In this document: positions 28,203-36,225 of the stretch, piece by piece
Layout of the letters: the number at the start of each line of letters is the position of its first letter
How positions within the stretch are numbered: the first letter of the stretch is position 1
Assembly: GCF_006538325.1 (NCBI RefSeq)
Contig: NZ_BJKK01000001.1
Coordinates: 310,001-374,000 of the forward strand
DNA: 64,000 bases
Reading direction: 5' to 3'
From: Alteromonas sp. KUL42
Lineage (GTDB): Bacteria; Pseudomonadota; Gammaproteobacteria; Enterobacterales; Alteromonadaceae
Position numbers and translations under genes: made by a program
Notes under the pieces: model-generated
The model's database searches: none
What the model was told of the DNA's origin: nothing
The model's input: only the letters and a program-made list of their open reading frames with translations

Positions 28203-31091
28203 TCAAGGGGGGGGGTCAGTGTTTTTGGGCGACAGTGTTTCTTGTTGCTTTTCTTTTGATTTATCGCTTTCTTTTACCTCTTTGAATGCCTCTGTCAACG
28301 TGCTAAATAGTCGGTTGGGATCAATTGGTTTATTGATGTGAGCATTCATACCTGCTGCAAGGCTTTTATCAATATCTTGCTGCATGGCATGTGCTGTCAT
28401 AGCAATAATGGGGAGCGTTAACTTCAGTTCAGTACGAATAGCACGGGTGGCTGTTAGGCCATCCATTACAGGCATTTGAATATCCATCAATACGGCATCA
28501 AAGTTATTGTCATCCCGCAAAGTTTTGTATGCTTCTAATCCATTGTTGACTACCTGAATGTCGGCATGGGTATCTTTTAATAGGCCCAGTGCGACCTTTT
28601 GATTAAGCGCGTTGTCTTCAGCGAAAAGAATACGCATCCCTTTTAAGTTTGGTACAAGAACACTATCTAACGTTACAGTATTAGTAGTGACATTTAAGCA
28701 AAGCTCTTGCAATTTATCTATCAATTCGCTGGTGCTAAATGGCTTTTCAATAAAGGTGTGTATACCAATTTGTTTTGCTTGTTCACGCATATGAGGCGAA
28801 TCGAAAGCAGATAGCATAATTACCTTAGGCTTTTTGTTCGCAAACTCCTGATTCATGATTGCGGCAACTTCAAAACCATCGATATCTGGCATTCTCCAAT
28901 CCAGAATAAGCACGTCATAAGGCGTATTGTTGGCAGTCGCTAATCGCATTTTAGCAATAGCTTCTTGCCCTCCAGTAGCTATATCTGGTGCGATGTTGGC
29001 ACTTGAAAGCGCTTCGCAGATAGCATGTCGGGACAAGCTAACATCATCAGCAACTAGCACCTTTAATGACGACAATTGTTTAGAAGGTGAGATCACTTTT
29101 TGTGTAGGATCTTGTTTGACAGCAACCGTAAAATAAAAGCTAGCGCCTTTTCCTAGCTGGCTTTCTACCCAAATATTGCCGCCCATGAGTGTGGACAGTT
29201 GCTGACAAATTGTTAAGCCTAATCCAGTACCGCCAAACCGGCGAGAAATAGACTCATCCCCCTGATTGAAAGGCTGAAAGAGCTTGGCTTTTTGTTCGTT
29301 GCTTAGCCCAATACCTGTATCTTTAACTTCAAACTCTAGTTGTAGGTTTTCACCTACATGTATACATCGAATACTTACCGATATAAGCCCATCTTCTGTA
29401 AACTTGAGTGCGTTACTTACTAAGTTACTCAGTATTTGTTGAATGCGTAAAGGGTCGCCTACTAAATTAAGAGGAACATCTCTGGCGATATGCTGAATGA
29501 GTTCTATATGTTTTTCTTCGGCGCTAGCTAAATGTAAACGAATAGTTTGGTTGACTAACGCGTCTAACTTGAAAGGAATTTTTTCAATATCTAACTTCCC
29601 TGCTTCTATTTTAGAGAAGTCTAGAATGTCGTTAATAACACTTAGTAGTGTCTTGGAAGCGCCTTCTATTTGAATAAGGTTTGTTTGTTGTTCCTGATTT
29701 TCTGCTGCCCGTTGTGAAAGTTTGGTCAGGCCAATAATTGCATTTAGCGGTGTGCGAATTTCGTGACTCATTCGGGCGAGAAAATCTGATTTCGCTTCTG
29801 TTGCTCTTTGTAAATCATGGGTTAGTGTATTCAATGCCTTACGTTGTTGACGTGTTCGCAGCCACAAAGTAATGACCAAGACCAAAAACAAAATAACACC
29901 AACGATAAAGTACAACTGATAGGTGTTTTGCTTTTGTTGGATAAGATTTCGCTGCTCTTTGAGTTGGTTATCTTTTTGTAGAAGCTTTATGGTTTCTTCT
30001 TTCTCTGACATCGCTAAACGAACTCGGTTGAGCGCCAGTAATTTAGATTGCTGTTCATTAAAGCTTTGCTCGTAGGCTTTTCTGTATTGCTTTGAATATT
30101 CGAGGGCATCGCGAAAGTTCTCTACTTTCTCCGACAGTGAAATTAAGTGCTTTAAAAGCTCAAGCAACACTATTTTGTCTTTGTTAACGGCATCACTTTG
30201 TAATCCACCTTCTAGCTCAGCAATAGCGAGGTCAATTTCGCCTCGTTGCTCATATATTTCGGCCAATTGCAGTAAATAGCTCCCTTCGTTATAGCGGAAG
30301 CCTACTTTGCGGTCTGCTTCCGCTGCTTGATTTAGCCTTTTGAGTGCTTCATTCAAATTCCCTTGGGAGATATGTAGCTCGGCCATACTGCTATAAATTA
30401 TGCCGATAAAAGGATATTGCGTTTGTTTGAGTAAATCTTCCGCTAATAGAAAACTCACTTTGGCGTCTTGATATAAGCCCAATGCGTTTTGTGCATGCCC
30501 TTGTAAGAAATAAGCTATACCTTCATTTTCTTGGCTTTCTAAACGACGGGCGGCTGCTAGGTATTTGTGCCCAAAAGAAAGGAGTTGTTCATAGTCTTTT
30601 AACGACATGTAGGTATTACCCATCGCGCTGTATACCAAGAGCACACTGTCGCTATCTTGTTCATTGTAAATGGTGAGTGCGCGGTTAAAAGCATCTAACG
30701 CATTTGCGTGCTCTCCATACAGGTCAAGTATGACCCCCTCTAAACGGTGTGATTCTGCAACAGCGAGGGTGTTATTGCTTTCCGTTGCAAGCTCTCTCGC
30801 TTCTAGTAAAGCCTCATAAGCGGCAATATAATCTTGTTTTAAAACGTCACGGTATGACTTTAGGTTTGTGAAATCAGCTTCACTATAAGTATTCGAATTT
30901 GCTGTGAAATAGTGATTTAGCTCGTCGAAAGTGGCTTCGATAGACGGGTCGTTCTTCTGAATACGCTCTTTCAGTCCATCGAGCAATGTTAAGGATATAT
31001 GTGGATCCTCTGATTGCGCCTGATATGCAAACACAGGCAATGCCATTGAAAAAACAATGACACTGACTATCTTTGAAATATAGCGCTTCAC
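28203..31091 (-). CDS. TPR hybrid histidine kinase with two receivers
   Basis: 962 residues. Signal peptide (ends PVFA), then a periplasmic TPR array to about residue 380, one membrane helix near 400, HisKA with HEIRTPLNAI (His near 440), HATPase (NLVSNALKFT, DTGIGLS, GGTGLGL), receiver 1 (VADDVSLSR, DWRMPDIDG) near 680 and receiver 2 (FAEDNALNQ, MDIQMPVMDG) near 825. It stops at DPPP after the C9 tract; C8 would continue into the Hpt domain. GTG start with a poor ribosome binding site, 18 bases after the borosin precursor, which suggests one transcript. It probably senses a periplasmic ligand. Confidence 0.85.
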   Translation of the reverse strand: MKRYISKIVSVIVFSMALPVFAYQAQSEDPHISLTLLDGLKERIQKNDPSIEATFDELNHYFTANSNTYSEADFTNLKSYRDVLKQDYIAAYEALLEARELATESNNTLAVAESHRLEGVILDLYGEHANALDAFNRALTIYNEQDSDSVLLVYSAMGNTYMSLKDYEQLLSFGHKYLAAARRLESQENEGIAYFLQGHAQNALGLYQDAKVSFLLAEDLLKQTQYPFIGIIYSSMAELHISQGNLNEALKRLNQAAEADRKVGFRYNEGSYLLQLAEIYEQRGEIDLAIAELEGGLQSDAVNKDKIVLLELLKHLISLSEKVENFRDALEYSKQYRKAYEQSFNEQQSKLLALNRVRLAMSEKEETIKLLQKDNQLKEQRNLIQQKQNTYQLYFIVGVILFLVLVITLWLRTRQQRKALNTLTHDLQRATEAKSDFLARMSHEIRTPLNAIIGLTKLSQRAAENQEQQTNLIQIEGASKTLLSVINDILDFSKIEAGKLDIEKIPFKLDALVNQTIRLHLASAEEKHIELIQHIARDVPLNLVGDPLRIQQILSNLVSNALKFTEDGLISVSIRCIHVGENLQLEFEVKDTGIGLSNEQKAKLFQPFNQGDESISRRFGGTGLGLTICQQLSTLMGGNIWVESQLGKGASFYFTVAVKQDPTQKVISPSKQLSSLKVLVADDVSLSRHAICEALSSANIAPDIATGGQEAIAKMRLATANNTPYDVLILDWRMPDIDGFEVAAIMNQEFANKKPKVIMLSAFDSPHMREQAKQIGIHTFIEKPFSTSELIDKLQELCLNVTTNTVTLDSVLVPNLKGMRILFAEDNALNQKVALGLLKDTHADIQVVNNGLEAYKTLRDDNNFDAVLMDIQMPVMDGLTATRAIRTELKLTLPIIAMTAHAMQQDIDKSLAAGMNAHINKPIDPNRLFSTLTEAFKEVKESDKSKEKQQETLSPKNTDPPP

Positions 31092-31109
31092 AGTTATTGA
31101 CTATCTTGA

Positions 31110-31313
31110 TTAATAGTTGATAACACGTGGTGCTTTTTTAATATCGTCAAAACGCTTGGAAACTTCTTCCCAGTTCTTGTCTTCAATTAATTTCAATTCT
31201 TCACCCGATAAACCATAGTCGGCAGCTGTTGCAACAGGGTCTTTCTTATACGCTTCCATGAGTTTGCTGTTGGTATCTAATTCAACCAAAAAATCTACAA
31301 TTGATTTTGCCAT
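31110..31313 (-). CDS. Split-borosin precursor peptide
   Basis: 67 residues. Residues 2-50 match the borosin-binding helical domain seen in SonA-type precursors: IVDFLVELDTNSKLMEAYKK then DPVATAADYGLSGEE, a small four-helix domain related to LigA. The C-terminal segment FDDIKKAPRVINY is the likely core in which backbone amides of V/I/N could be N-methylated. It lies 12 bases after the methyltransferase frame and before the TPR kinase. Precise methyl sites cannot be told from sequence. Related SonA proteins end in similarly short hydrophobic tails. Confidence 0.75.
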   Translation of the reverse strand: MAKSIVDFLVELDTNSKLMEAYKKDPVATAADYGLSGEELKLIEDKNWEEVSKRFDDIKKAPRVINY

Positions 31314-31325
31314 TTTAATTACCTG

Positions 31326-32154
31326 CTAGTTTGTTGTTGGATTTCTAAATTCAGTGACTTGCTGTTCAGTCAACCCGAGTTTTGCCAAACGGTCTTGGCG
31401 GTATCTTGGTATACCTAATGAAGGCACAACTAAAGTGGAAATTAGTGTCGGCTTTGCGTGTTGTAGCTCGCCAAGCTTGAGTTTTTTCAATTTTCGGCTC
31501 GCAAATAGGTAAGGTTGCCGCTTCGTAAATGATGAGCTCATGATCGATGGGATAATGTTCGCTCAAAATTTCTGCTAATAAGGCCAGTCCAGGTTGACTA
31601 TGTGTTGAGTCGAGCACACTTAATGTAGCTTCACCAGCAAGGCCAATCTGCCAGATTATTTGCGTCATGTAAGGGTCTAATCGGTAGTCCCTGAATAAAA
31701 ATTGAGTGGCTTCATAAGATTGACAACCGAAACGTGAGGGATCGATACCTAGGTCGGCAATAAGGCAGTCTTCCGCCGAAATACCCGGTAACATGACAGC
31801 GTCTAGCCCCAGTTCCCGAACACGAATTATTGCTTCATGAGACGGTGTCACAAAAACGCCTGGATGACCGTAGAAGGCGACGCAAACCCTTTTACCTTCA
31901 ACTACTGCTTGTACAATGCGGTCGGTCATTTGGGCATAGGTTAGCGCGCGGGATTTACCTTGTTGGTATAGGTCATCTAAAGAGATGCAGTGGGGGTTTA
32001 ATGATTGAACAGCATGTTCGCCAACTTTGTTCATGATCCCCATGAAAACAATGTCAGCATTTTCTATATAGCTTTTGGCAGCCAATGTCATTTGACCAGC
32101 TACGCTTATCCCTGTACCTACGATGACTAACGATCCCTTCTTGGCGGTGTCCAT
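31326..32154 (-). CDS. Borosin alpha-N-methyltransferase, frameshifted in A6
   Basis: The first frame gives 262 residues of a tetrapyrrole-methylase-fold enzyme: GSLVIVGTGISVAGQMT (SAM loop), GHPGVFVTP, and LPGISAEDCLIADLGID, a signature of the SonM/OphMA-type peptide N-methyltransferases. After EPKIEK the frame goes wrong (TQAWRATTRK), while the shifted frame continues correctly as LKLGELQHAKPTLISTLVVP and ends LTEQQVTEFRNPTTN. Reading A6 as A5 near 31490 restores about 275 residues. Start is ATG with AAAGGACATA upstream. It transfers methyl groups from SAM to peptide-bond nitrogens of its precursor, encoded next. Confidence 0.75.
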
Positions 32155-32380
32155 TATGTCCTTTACCAGTTGCCACGTGTAATTCCGCGTTAACTATAAA
32201 ATAGAATTCGATTATTTGCTATGCAAACGAGAGCGGGTAGAAAGTTTTGATCTACTTTTCACCTCTTAATTATAAGTGCTCATTGCTTATATCTATTCGA
32301 AAGATAAATATTACTGATAGTGGTGCCATGTTAATTTACAGTTCTCGTTTGAACTTGAACATCATGGCGGTATAACCAAA

Positions 32381-33502
32381 ATGCAAAAATCCAAACAACT
32401 ATTTACCCGTATTACATCTGAAGGCGAACTTGAGGTTTCTCTTAAAGAAGTTGACGTACCACCACCAAAGCCACATGAAGTGGTAGTTAAAATGGAAGCG
32501 TCTCCAATCAATCCTTCTGATATGTGGCCAATGTTCGGCCCTGCGAGTCTTGATGAAGCGACCTTTGATGAAAGTAAAAATGCGCTTGTTGCACCAGTAT
32601 ATAAACCTCTGCTGGCGCGTATTAAGTCTCGCCTTGATCAAACACTACCAATAGGTAATGAAGGAGCAGGAACTGTTGTTGCTGCTGGAGACAGTCCCGA
32701 AGCGCAAGCGCTAGTGGGCAAAACTGTCTCAATTTTAACGGGGGCGGCCTACACACAATATGCATGTGTTCCGCTTCAAGCGTGTTTGCCACATATGGAA
32801 GGAACAACAGCGCAGCAAGCAGCTTCTTCATTTGTTAACCCACTAACTGCTTTAGGTATGGTCGAAACCATGCGTATGGAAGGTCATAAAGCACTTGTAC
32901 ATACAGCGGCAGCGTCTAACTTGGGCCAAATGCTAAATAAGATTTGCTTAGAGCAGGGTGTTGAACTGGTTAACATTGTGCGCAGTCAGCAGCAGGTGGA
33001 TATTCTAAAAGACATAGGTGCCAAAATTGTATTGGACTCAAGTAGTGAGAATTTTAAAGCCGAATTATATCAGGCCATCGATCAAACAGGCGCTACATTA
33101 GCATTTGATGCCATAGGTGGCGGTGAGTTGGTAAGCGACATTTTAACTATGATGGAAGCCTCTGGCAGCAAAGATGCGAAAGGGTTTAATACTTATGGTT
33201 CAGACAGCAACAAGCAGGTTTACATATACGGTGGTCTAGATTTCTCACCAACTATTCTAAATCGTGCTTATGGTATGACATGGGGTATCGGCGGCTGGTT
33301 ATTAATGCGCTTCCTTGGGAAGCTAGATAAACAACGCGTAGGCGCGCTTTATCAAAAAGTGGCTAGCGAGATCAACACGACCTTTGCGTCTTCATACACG
33401 AAAGAGCTTACTCTTGAAGAGGCGCTGCAACCCGAAAATGTCGCTTTGTACAATGCGAAGAAGACAGGTGAGAAGTACTTGATTGTGCCTAACAAAGGTT
33501 AA
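32381..33502 (+). CDS. Zinc-independent quinone-oxidoreductase-like MDR protein
   Basis: 373 residues. The medium-chain dehydrogenase fold is shown by SPINPSDMWPMFG (N-terminal GroES-like part), PIGNEGAGTVV, and the nucleotide domain LVHTAAASNLGQML where NADPH-binding proteins have AxxGGVG. No structural zinc cysteines are seen. Such proteins reduce quinones or activated alkenes. Start has a weak ribosome binding site (GCGGTATAACC). Divergent from the borosin operon with a 226-base gap and convergent with the next gene. Confidence 0.85.
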   Translation: MQKSKQLFTRITSEGELEVSLKEVDVPPPKPHEVVVKMEASPINPSDMWPMFGPASLDEATFDESKNALVAPVYKPLLARIKSRLDQTLPIGNEGAGTVVAAGDSPEAQALVGKTVSILTGAAYTQYACVPLQACLPHMEGTTAQQAASSFVNPLTALGMVETMRMEGHKALVHTAAASNLGQMLNKICLEQGVELVNIVRSQQQVDILKDIGAKIVLDSSSENFKAELYQAIDQTGATLAFDAIGGGELVSDILTMMEASGSKDAKGFNTYGSDSNKQVYIYGGLDFSPTILNRAYGMTWGIGGWLLMRFLGKLDKQRVGALYQKVASEINTTFASSYTKELTLEEALQPENVALYNAKKTGEKYLIVPNKG

Positions 33503-33576
33503 AGGAGTTCGAGTAAGACCGGCGACTTTCTCAGGCAAAAGTAAGTCGCCATTCGTTACTCTTTGAAACTACACTA

Positions 33577-33942
33577 TTAATTGTGGCGTTTAAACGGAGG
33601 GCGCGTACCACTTTTAGGCGTATTGTTGTCTTCTTCCTCTAGTACTTCAAATTGGGCTACGTCATACACCGGCATCATCTTTGTTACTCTGCGGTAAGGC
33701 GGTTTTCCGTGCTTAATCACTTCTGTTACTTTCACGTAGTCAATGGCTTCTTCGCCAACTGATTCTAACTGAGCTACGTCATTCACCGATAAAGAAACCG
33801 TACGACGTTTGAAAGGGGGCTTACCTGAATAATCGACTACTTGTACGTCTACCATTTCGCCACTTGAAATGGATTCCGCTTGTACAGAAAAAGGAAGTGC
33901 GGCGGCGAAAATAAATGTCCCGATCACTTTGTGTAACTTCAT
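33577..33942 (-). CDS. Small exported protein with duplicated GKPPFKR motif
   Basis: 121 residues from ATG behind AGAGGACACAGC; a Sec signal ends VQA. The mature part holds two related 32-residue units: VQVVDYSGKPPFKRRTVSLSVNDVAQLE and VTEVIKHGKPPYRRVTKMMPVYDVAQFE, then a third short RPPFKRHN. No family recognised. The basic GKPPxxR turns might bind polyanions or another envelope protein. Alone on its strand. Confidence 0.6.
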   Translation of the reverse strand: MKLHKVIGTFIFAAALPFSVQAESISSGEMVDVQVVDYSGKPPFKRRTVSLSVNDVAQLESVGEEAIDYVKVTEVIKHGKPPYRRVTKMMPVYDVAQFEVLEEEDNNTPKSGTRPPFKRHN

Positions 33943-34267
33943 GCTGTGTCCTCTTGTTTGCATTAAAACAGTGCTCTTACTCTATTGTATGAACGAAAAC
34001 TATCTAAACAATGGCGACTCGTGATAGTTAAAAGTTATCAGTTGTGTGGAGTTACTAGTGTAAGGGTATCAAAAACACGTGATTTGCATGTTTTTTTATT
34101 TGTTTTGCTCTGCAAAGGGGCGATCTAGGGGGGAGGGTGCGCCAAAGTGGTGCAAGTGAAGCGTGATTGGTATTCAATAGCTATAAAATGGCTATTAAAA
34201 TCAATTGGTTAATGCCTTGGTCTTTTTTTTGCTGACAGTTGTGGTGTCCGTAAAATGCTGAGGCATA
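33943..34267. other. Intergenic gap of about 325 bases
   Basis: Divergent promoter space for the two neighbouring genes. No operator, RNA or repeat recognised. Confidence 0.4.
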
Positions 34268-34729
34268 GTGAAAATGAAAACCTTTACAATAAGGTGGGCG
34301 TTGGGGTTGATAATGCCATTGTTAATGCTAGCCATGCCAGCTTCAGCAATTGAGCATAATATACCCTTGGTACAAAGTGCGGGTGGTACTTTGTACTTAG
34401 AAGCAACCATTGAGTCTAAGCTTAAAGCCTCTTTTTTGTTAGATACTGGGTCGAGCTTACTCACGTTGAACCAAGCCACTTTTGATGCACTGACACGTTA
34501 TCAGAAACTTCCAGAAGTAAGAACATCAGCCGCAAGAATGGCAAACGGTAAGATCCTTACCGTGTCTCAGTATCAGTTAAGCTCTATCCGCATAGGTGAC
34601 CGTTGTGAAGTTGGTCCCGTAAAAGTGGCTGTGCTTCCCAAAGGTAACAATATTCTCGGTATTAATGCCTTATTGCGCGTAGCACCTTTTACCATTACCT
34701 CAGATTCGGTGATATTAGGCGGGTGCTGA
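34268..34729 (+). CDS. Exported retropepsin-like aspartic protease
   Basis: About 152 residues. A Sec signal ends PASA; the catalytic triad motif is LLDTGSSLLTL (DTGS) followed by a hydrophobic flap and a late ILGINALL, which is the family's second hydrophobic-Gly mark. Retropepsin-like proteins act as homodimers. GTG start with GAGG 4 bases before it, or ATG 6 bases later. No operon partner. Confidence 0.8.
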   Translation: MKMKTFTIRWALGLIMPLLMLAMPASAIEHNIPLVQSAGGTLYLEATIESKLKASFLLDTGSSLLTLNQATFDALTRYQKLPEVRTSAARMANGKILTVSQYQLSSIRIGDRCEVGPVKVAVLPKGNNILGINALLRVAPFTITSDSVILGGC

Positions 34730-34804
34730 TAAGCTAATACAGTTAAACTATTTTCTTACTCTTCAGGCCCATCAAGCGTAAAGATTAAGTGCCTGCGCAT
34801 ATCC

Positions 34805-35065
34805 TTAAGTACTACTCCCTTTTTTAATAATGCTGCACTCAAGCGCTTTTGCCAGTTTTTTTATCTCAGGTTCAGCCGCTTGCATCGAGGCGCTATTTTC
34901 AAACTGAAAACGAAGCAGTAACGAGCCTGGGAATTGATGGTATTGCACATCAAACCAACACTGAAGCATACCTGGTATTTCTTTACGAGCTTGCGCCTCA
35001 AGCGTATCTGCCACGTTAAATACTAATGCTTGTTGCTTAAGTTGTACTGCTGAGAGTTTTTTCAT
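34805..35065 (-). CDS. Hypothetical small protein coupled to yaeQ
   Basis: 86 residues, no signal or membrane segment. It begins MKKLSAVQLKQQALVFNVAD, then a beta-like stretch CWFDVQYHQFPGSLLLRFQF, then an amphipathic C-terminal helix ending IIKKGSST. No family recognised. Its start overlaps the last base of yaeQ, so the two are co-translated and probably work in the same process. Confidence 0.65.
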   Translation of the reverse strand: MKKLSAVQLKQQALVFNVADTLEAQARKEIPGMLQCWFDVQYHQFPGSLLLRFQFENSASMQAAEPEIKKLAKALECSIIKKGSST

Positions 35066-35613
35066 TACAGGTGCTTCTCAATGGTTACTTCAACACTTTC
35101 GGTAGTATCTGCACCTTCAATTGTCAGCCACATTTGGCCGTCTTGAATAGTAACTTGTATTTGCATAGAGCGCTGAACGGCATTGGCGAGTAAACTCGCC
35201 ATAGACTCTGGTAGTGTATAAACCGACAAGTTTTGTCGTGTCTGAAGCTTATTGTGCTCTTTCTTCCACCATGCATCAAAGCTGTTGTCAGCATATGAGT
35301 AAATCATCATTTGCTGACTTTGATTGCAGCCTTTTTTGATACGTTGCTCTGAAGGTTGACCTAACTCAATCCAAAGTTCTATCTCATCACTAAAGCTCTT
35401 CTGCCAAAGGTCAGGTACATCGTCATCTGATAAGCCCTTGGTAAACTGCAATCTTTCATGGGCATTTACAATAAACGCAACAATGCGCAACATCATGCGT
35501 TCATCGTTTTCAGATGGGTGACGGGCAATGGTTAAGTTGTGATCGTTATAGTAGTTGCGGTCCATATCTGTAATGGATATGTCTGCTTTAAAGATAGTTG
35601 CTTTAAGTGCCAT
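35065..35613 (-). CDS. yaeQ: YaeQ family protein
   Basis: 182 residues. Marks of YaeQ: ATIFKADISITDMDRNYY, TIARHPSENDERMMLR, and LWIELGQPSEQRIKKGC; the fold is PD-(D/E)xK-like. YaeQ was first linked to RfaH/haemolysin expression, but its real role is unclear. Starts 11 bases inside the upstream membrane-protein gene; its stop overlaps the next gene. Confidence 0.9.
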   Translation of the reverse strand: MALKATIFKADISITDMDRNYYNDHNLTIARHPSENDERMMLRIVAFIVNAHERLQFTKGLSDDDVPDLWQKSFSDEIELWIELGQPSEQRIKKGCNQSQQMMIYSYADNSFDAWWKKEHNKLQTRQNLSVYTLPESMASLLANAVQRSMQIQVTIQDGQMWLTIEGADTTESVEVTIEKHL

Positions 35614-35860
35614 GGAGTTCCTGGGAATTATGCTCGAGTCGGCTCGACGATTTAGCGGCGTATATTACCAGTATTTGTTCGCTAGCGGTAAACTCCAACT
35701 TCCTTTTTAGAATGCCAAACTTTAAGCCCATCAAAATATAGAAGTACGTAATGGCGAAAATGATAAAAGGTGCAGCAAACATTTCCCAGTTTGAGCTCAG
35801 TACTAAGTAGTGTTGCATTCCATCAATTGCGAGAGTAATTGTGCCAGTGGTTAATATCAT
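35603..35860 (-). CDS. Hypothetical small membrane protein upstream of yaeQ
   Basis: 85 residues with a central membrane helix (APFIIFAITYFYILMGLKF, about residues 30-48) and a basic stretch after it. No family recognised. Overlap with yaeQ by 11 bases indicates a three-gene operon. Confidence 0.55.
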   Translation of the reverse strand: MILTTGTITLAIDGMQHYLVLSSNWEMFAAPFIIFAITYFYILMGLKFGILKRKLEFTASEQILVIYAAKSSSRLEHNSQELHGT

Positions 35861-35867
35861 AAATTAC

Positions 35868-35919
35868 AGAGCGTGTTGACCTTTGCTGCAAAAACGTACC
35901 GAAAAGGTCAACATGCTCT
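35868..35919. repeat. Dispersed palindromic repeat, copy 4 (cleanest)
   Basis: AGAGCGTGTTGACCTT and AAGGTCAACATGCTCT frame the core TGCTGCAAAAACGTACCGAA. This copy is the shortest and most symmetrical, so it is the best consensus for the family. Confidence 0.75.
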
Positions 35920-35969
35920 TGATAGCCCAGAATTTGCCTTATGTTCATGCTCATAACCTACTCTTGAAG

Positions 35970-35988
35970 AAAGGGCTGACAGCCCTTT
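35970..35988. other. Small hairpin in a 365-base gap
   Basis: AAAGGGCT / AGCCCTTT with a 3-base loop, no T run. The rest of the gap between the repeat and the SulP terminator shows nothing else. Confidence 0.35.
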
Positions 35989-36183
35989 GAATATTTATTC
36001 GTCAGAGGTGGAGGTTATGCGCTCAGACAATTAAGCTGTTTCATTGCAATTTACTTATGCATTTAATTCTCGAATGGGAAAGCTAAATGTGTGAAACAAA
36101 GTGACTATATCTACTGGACCTTGGGATGTTTTCGGGTCAAAAAGAGGAGAGAGCTTGATTGCGAAAAGGGTAGTAAGGTAAGT

Positions 36184-36215
36184 AAAAAGAGCCAACACCC
36201 GTGGTGAGTGTTGGC
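36184..36215 (-). terminator. Terminator of the carbonic anhydrase-SulP unit
   Basis: GCCAACAC / GTGTTGGC stem with a 9-base loop; on the minus strand it is followed by TCTTTTTAC. Confidence 0.8.
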
Positions 36216-36225
36216 ACTTAAGCGA

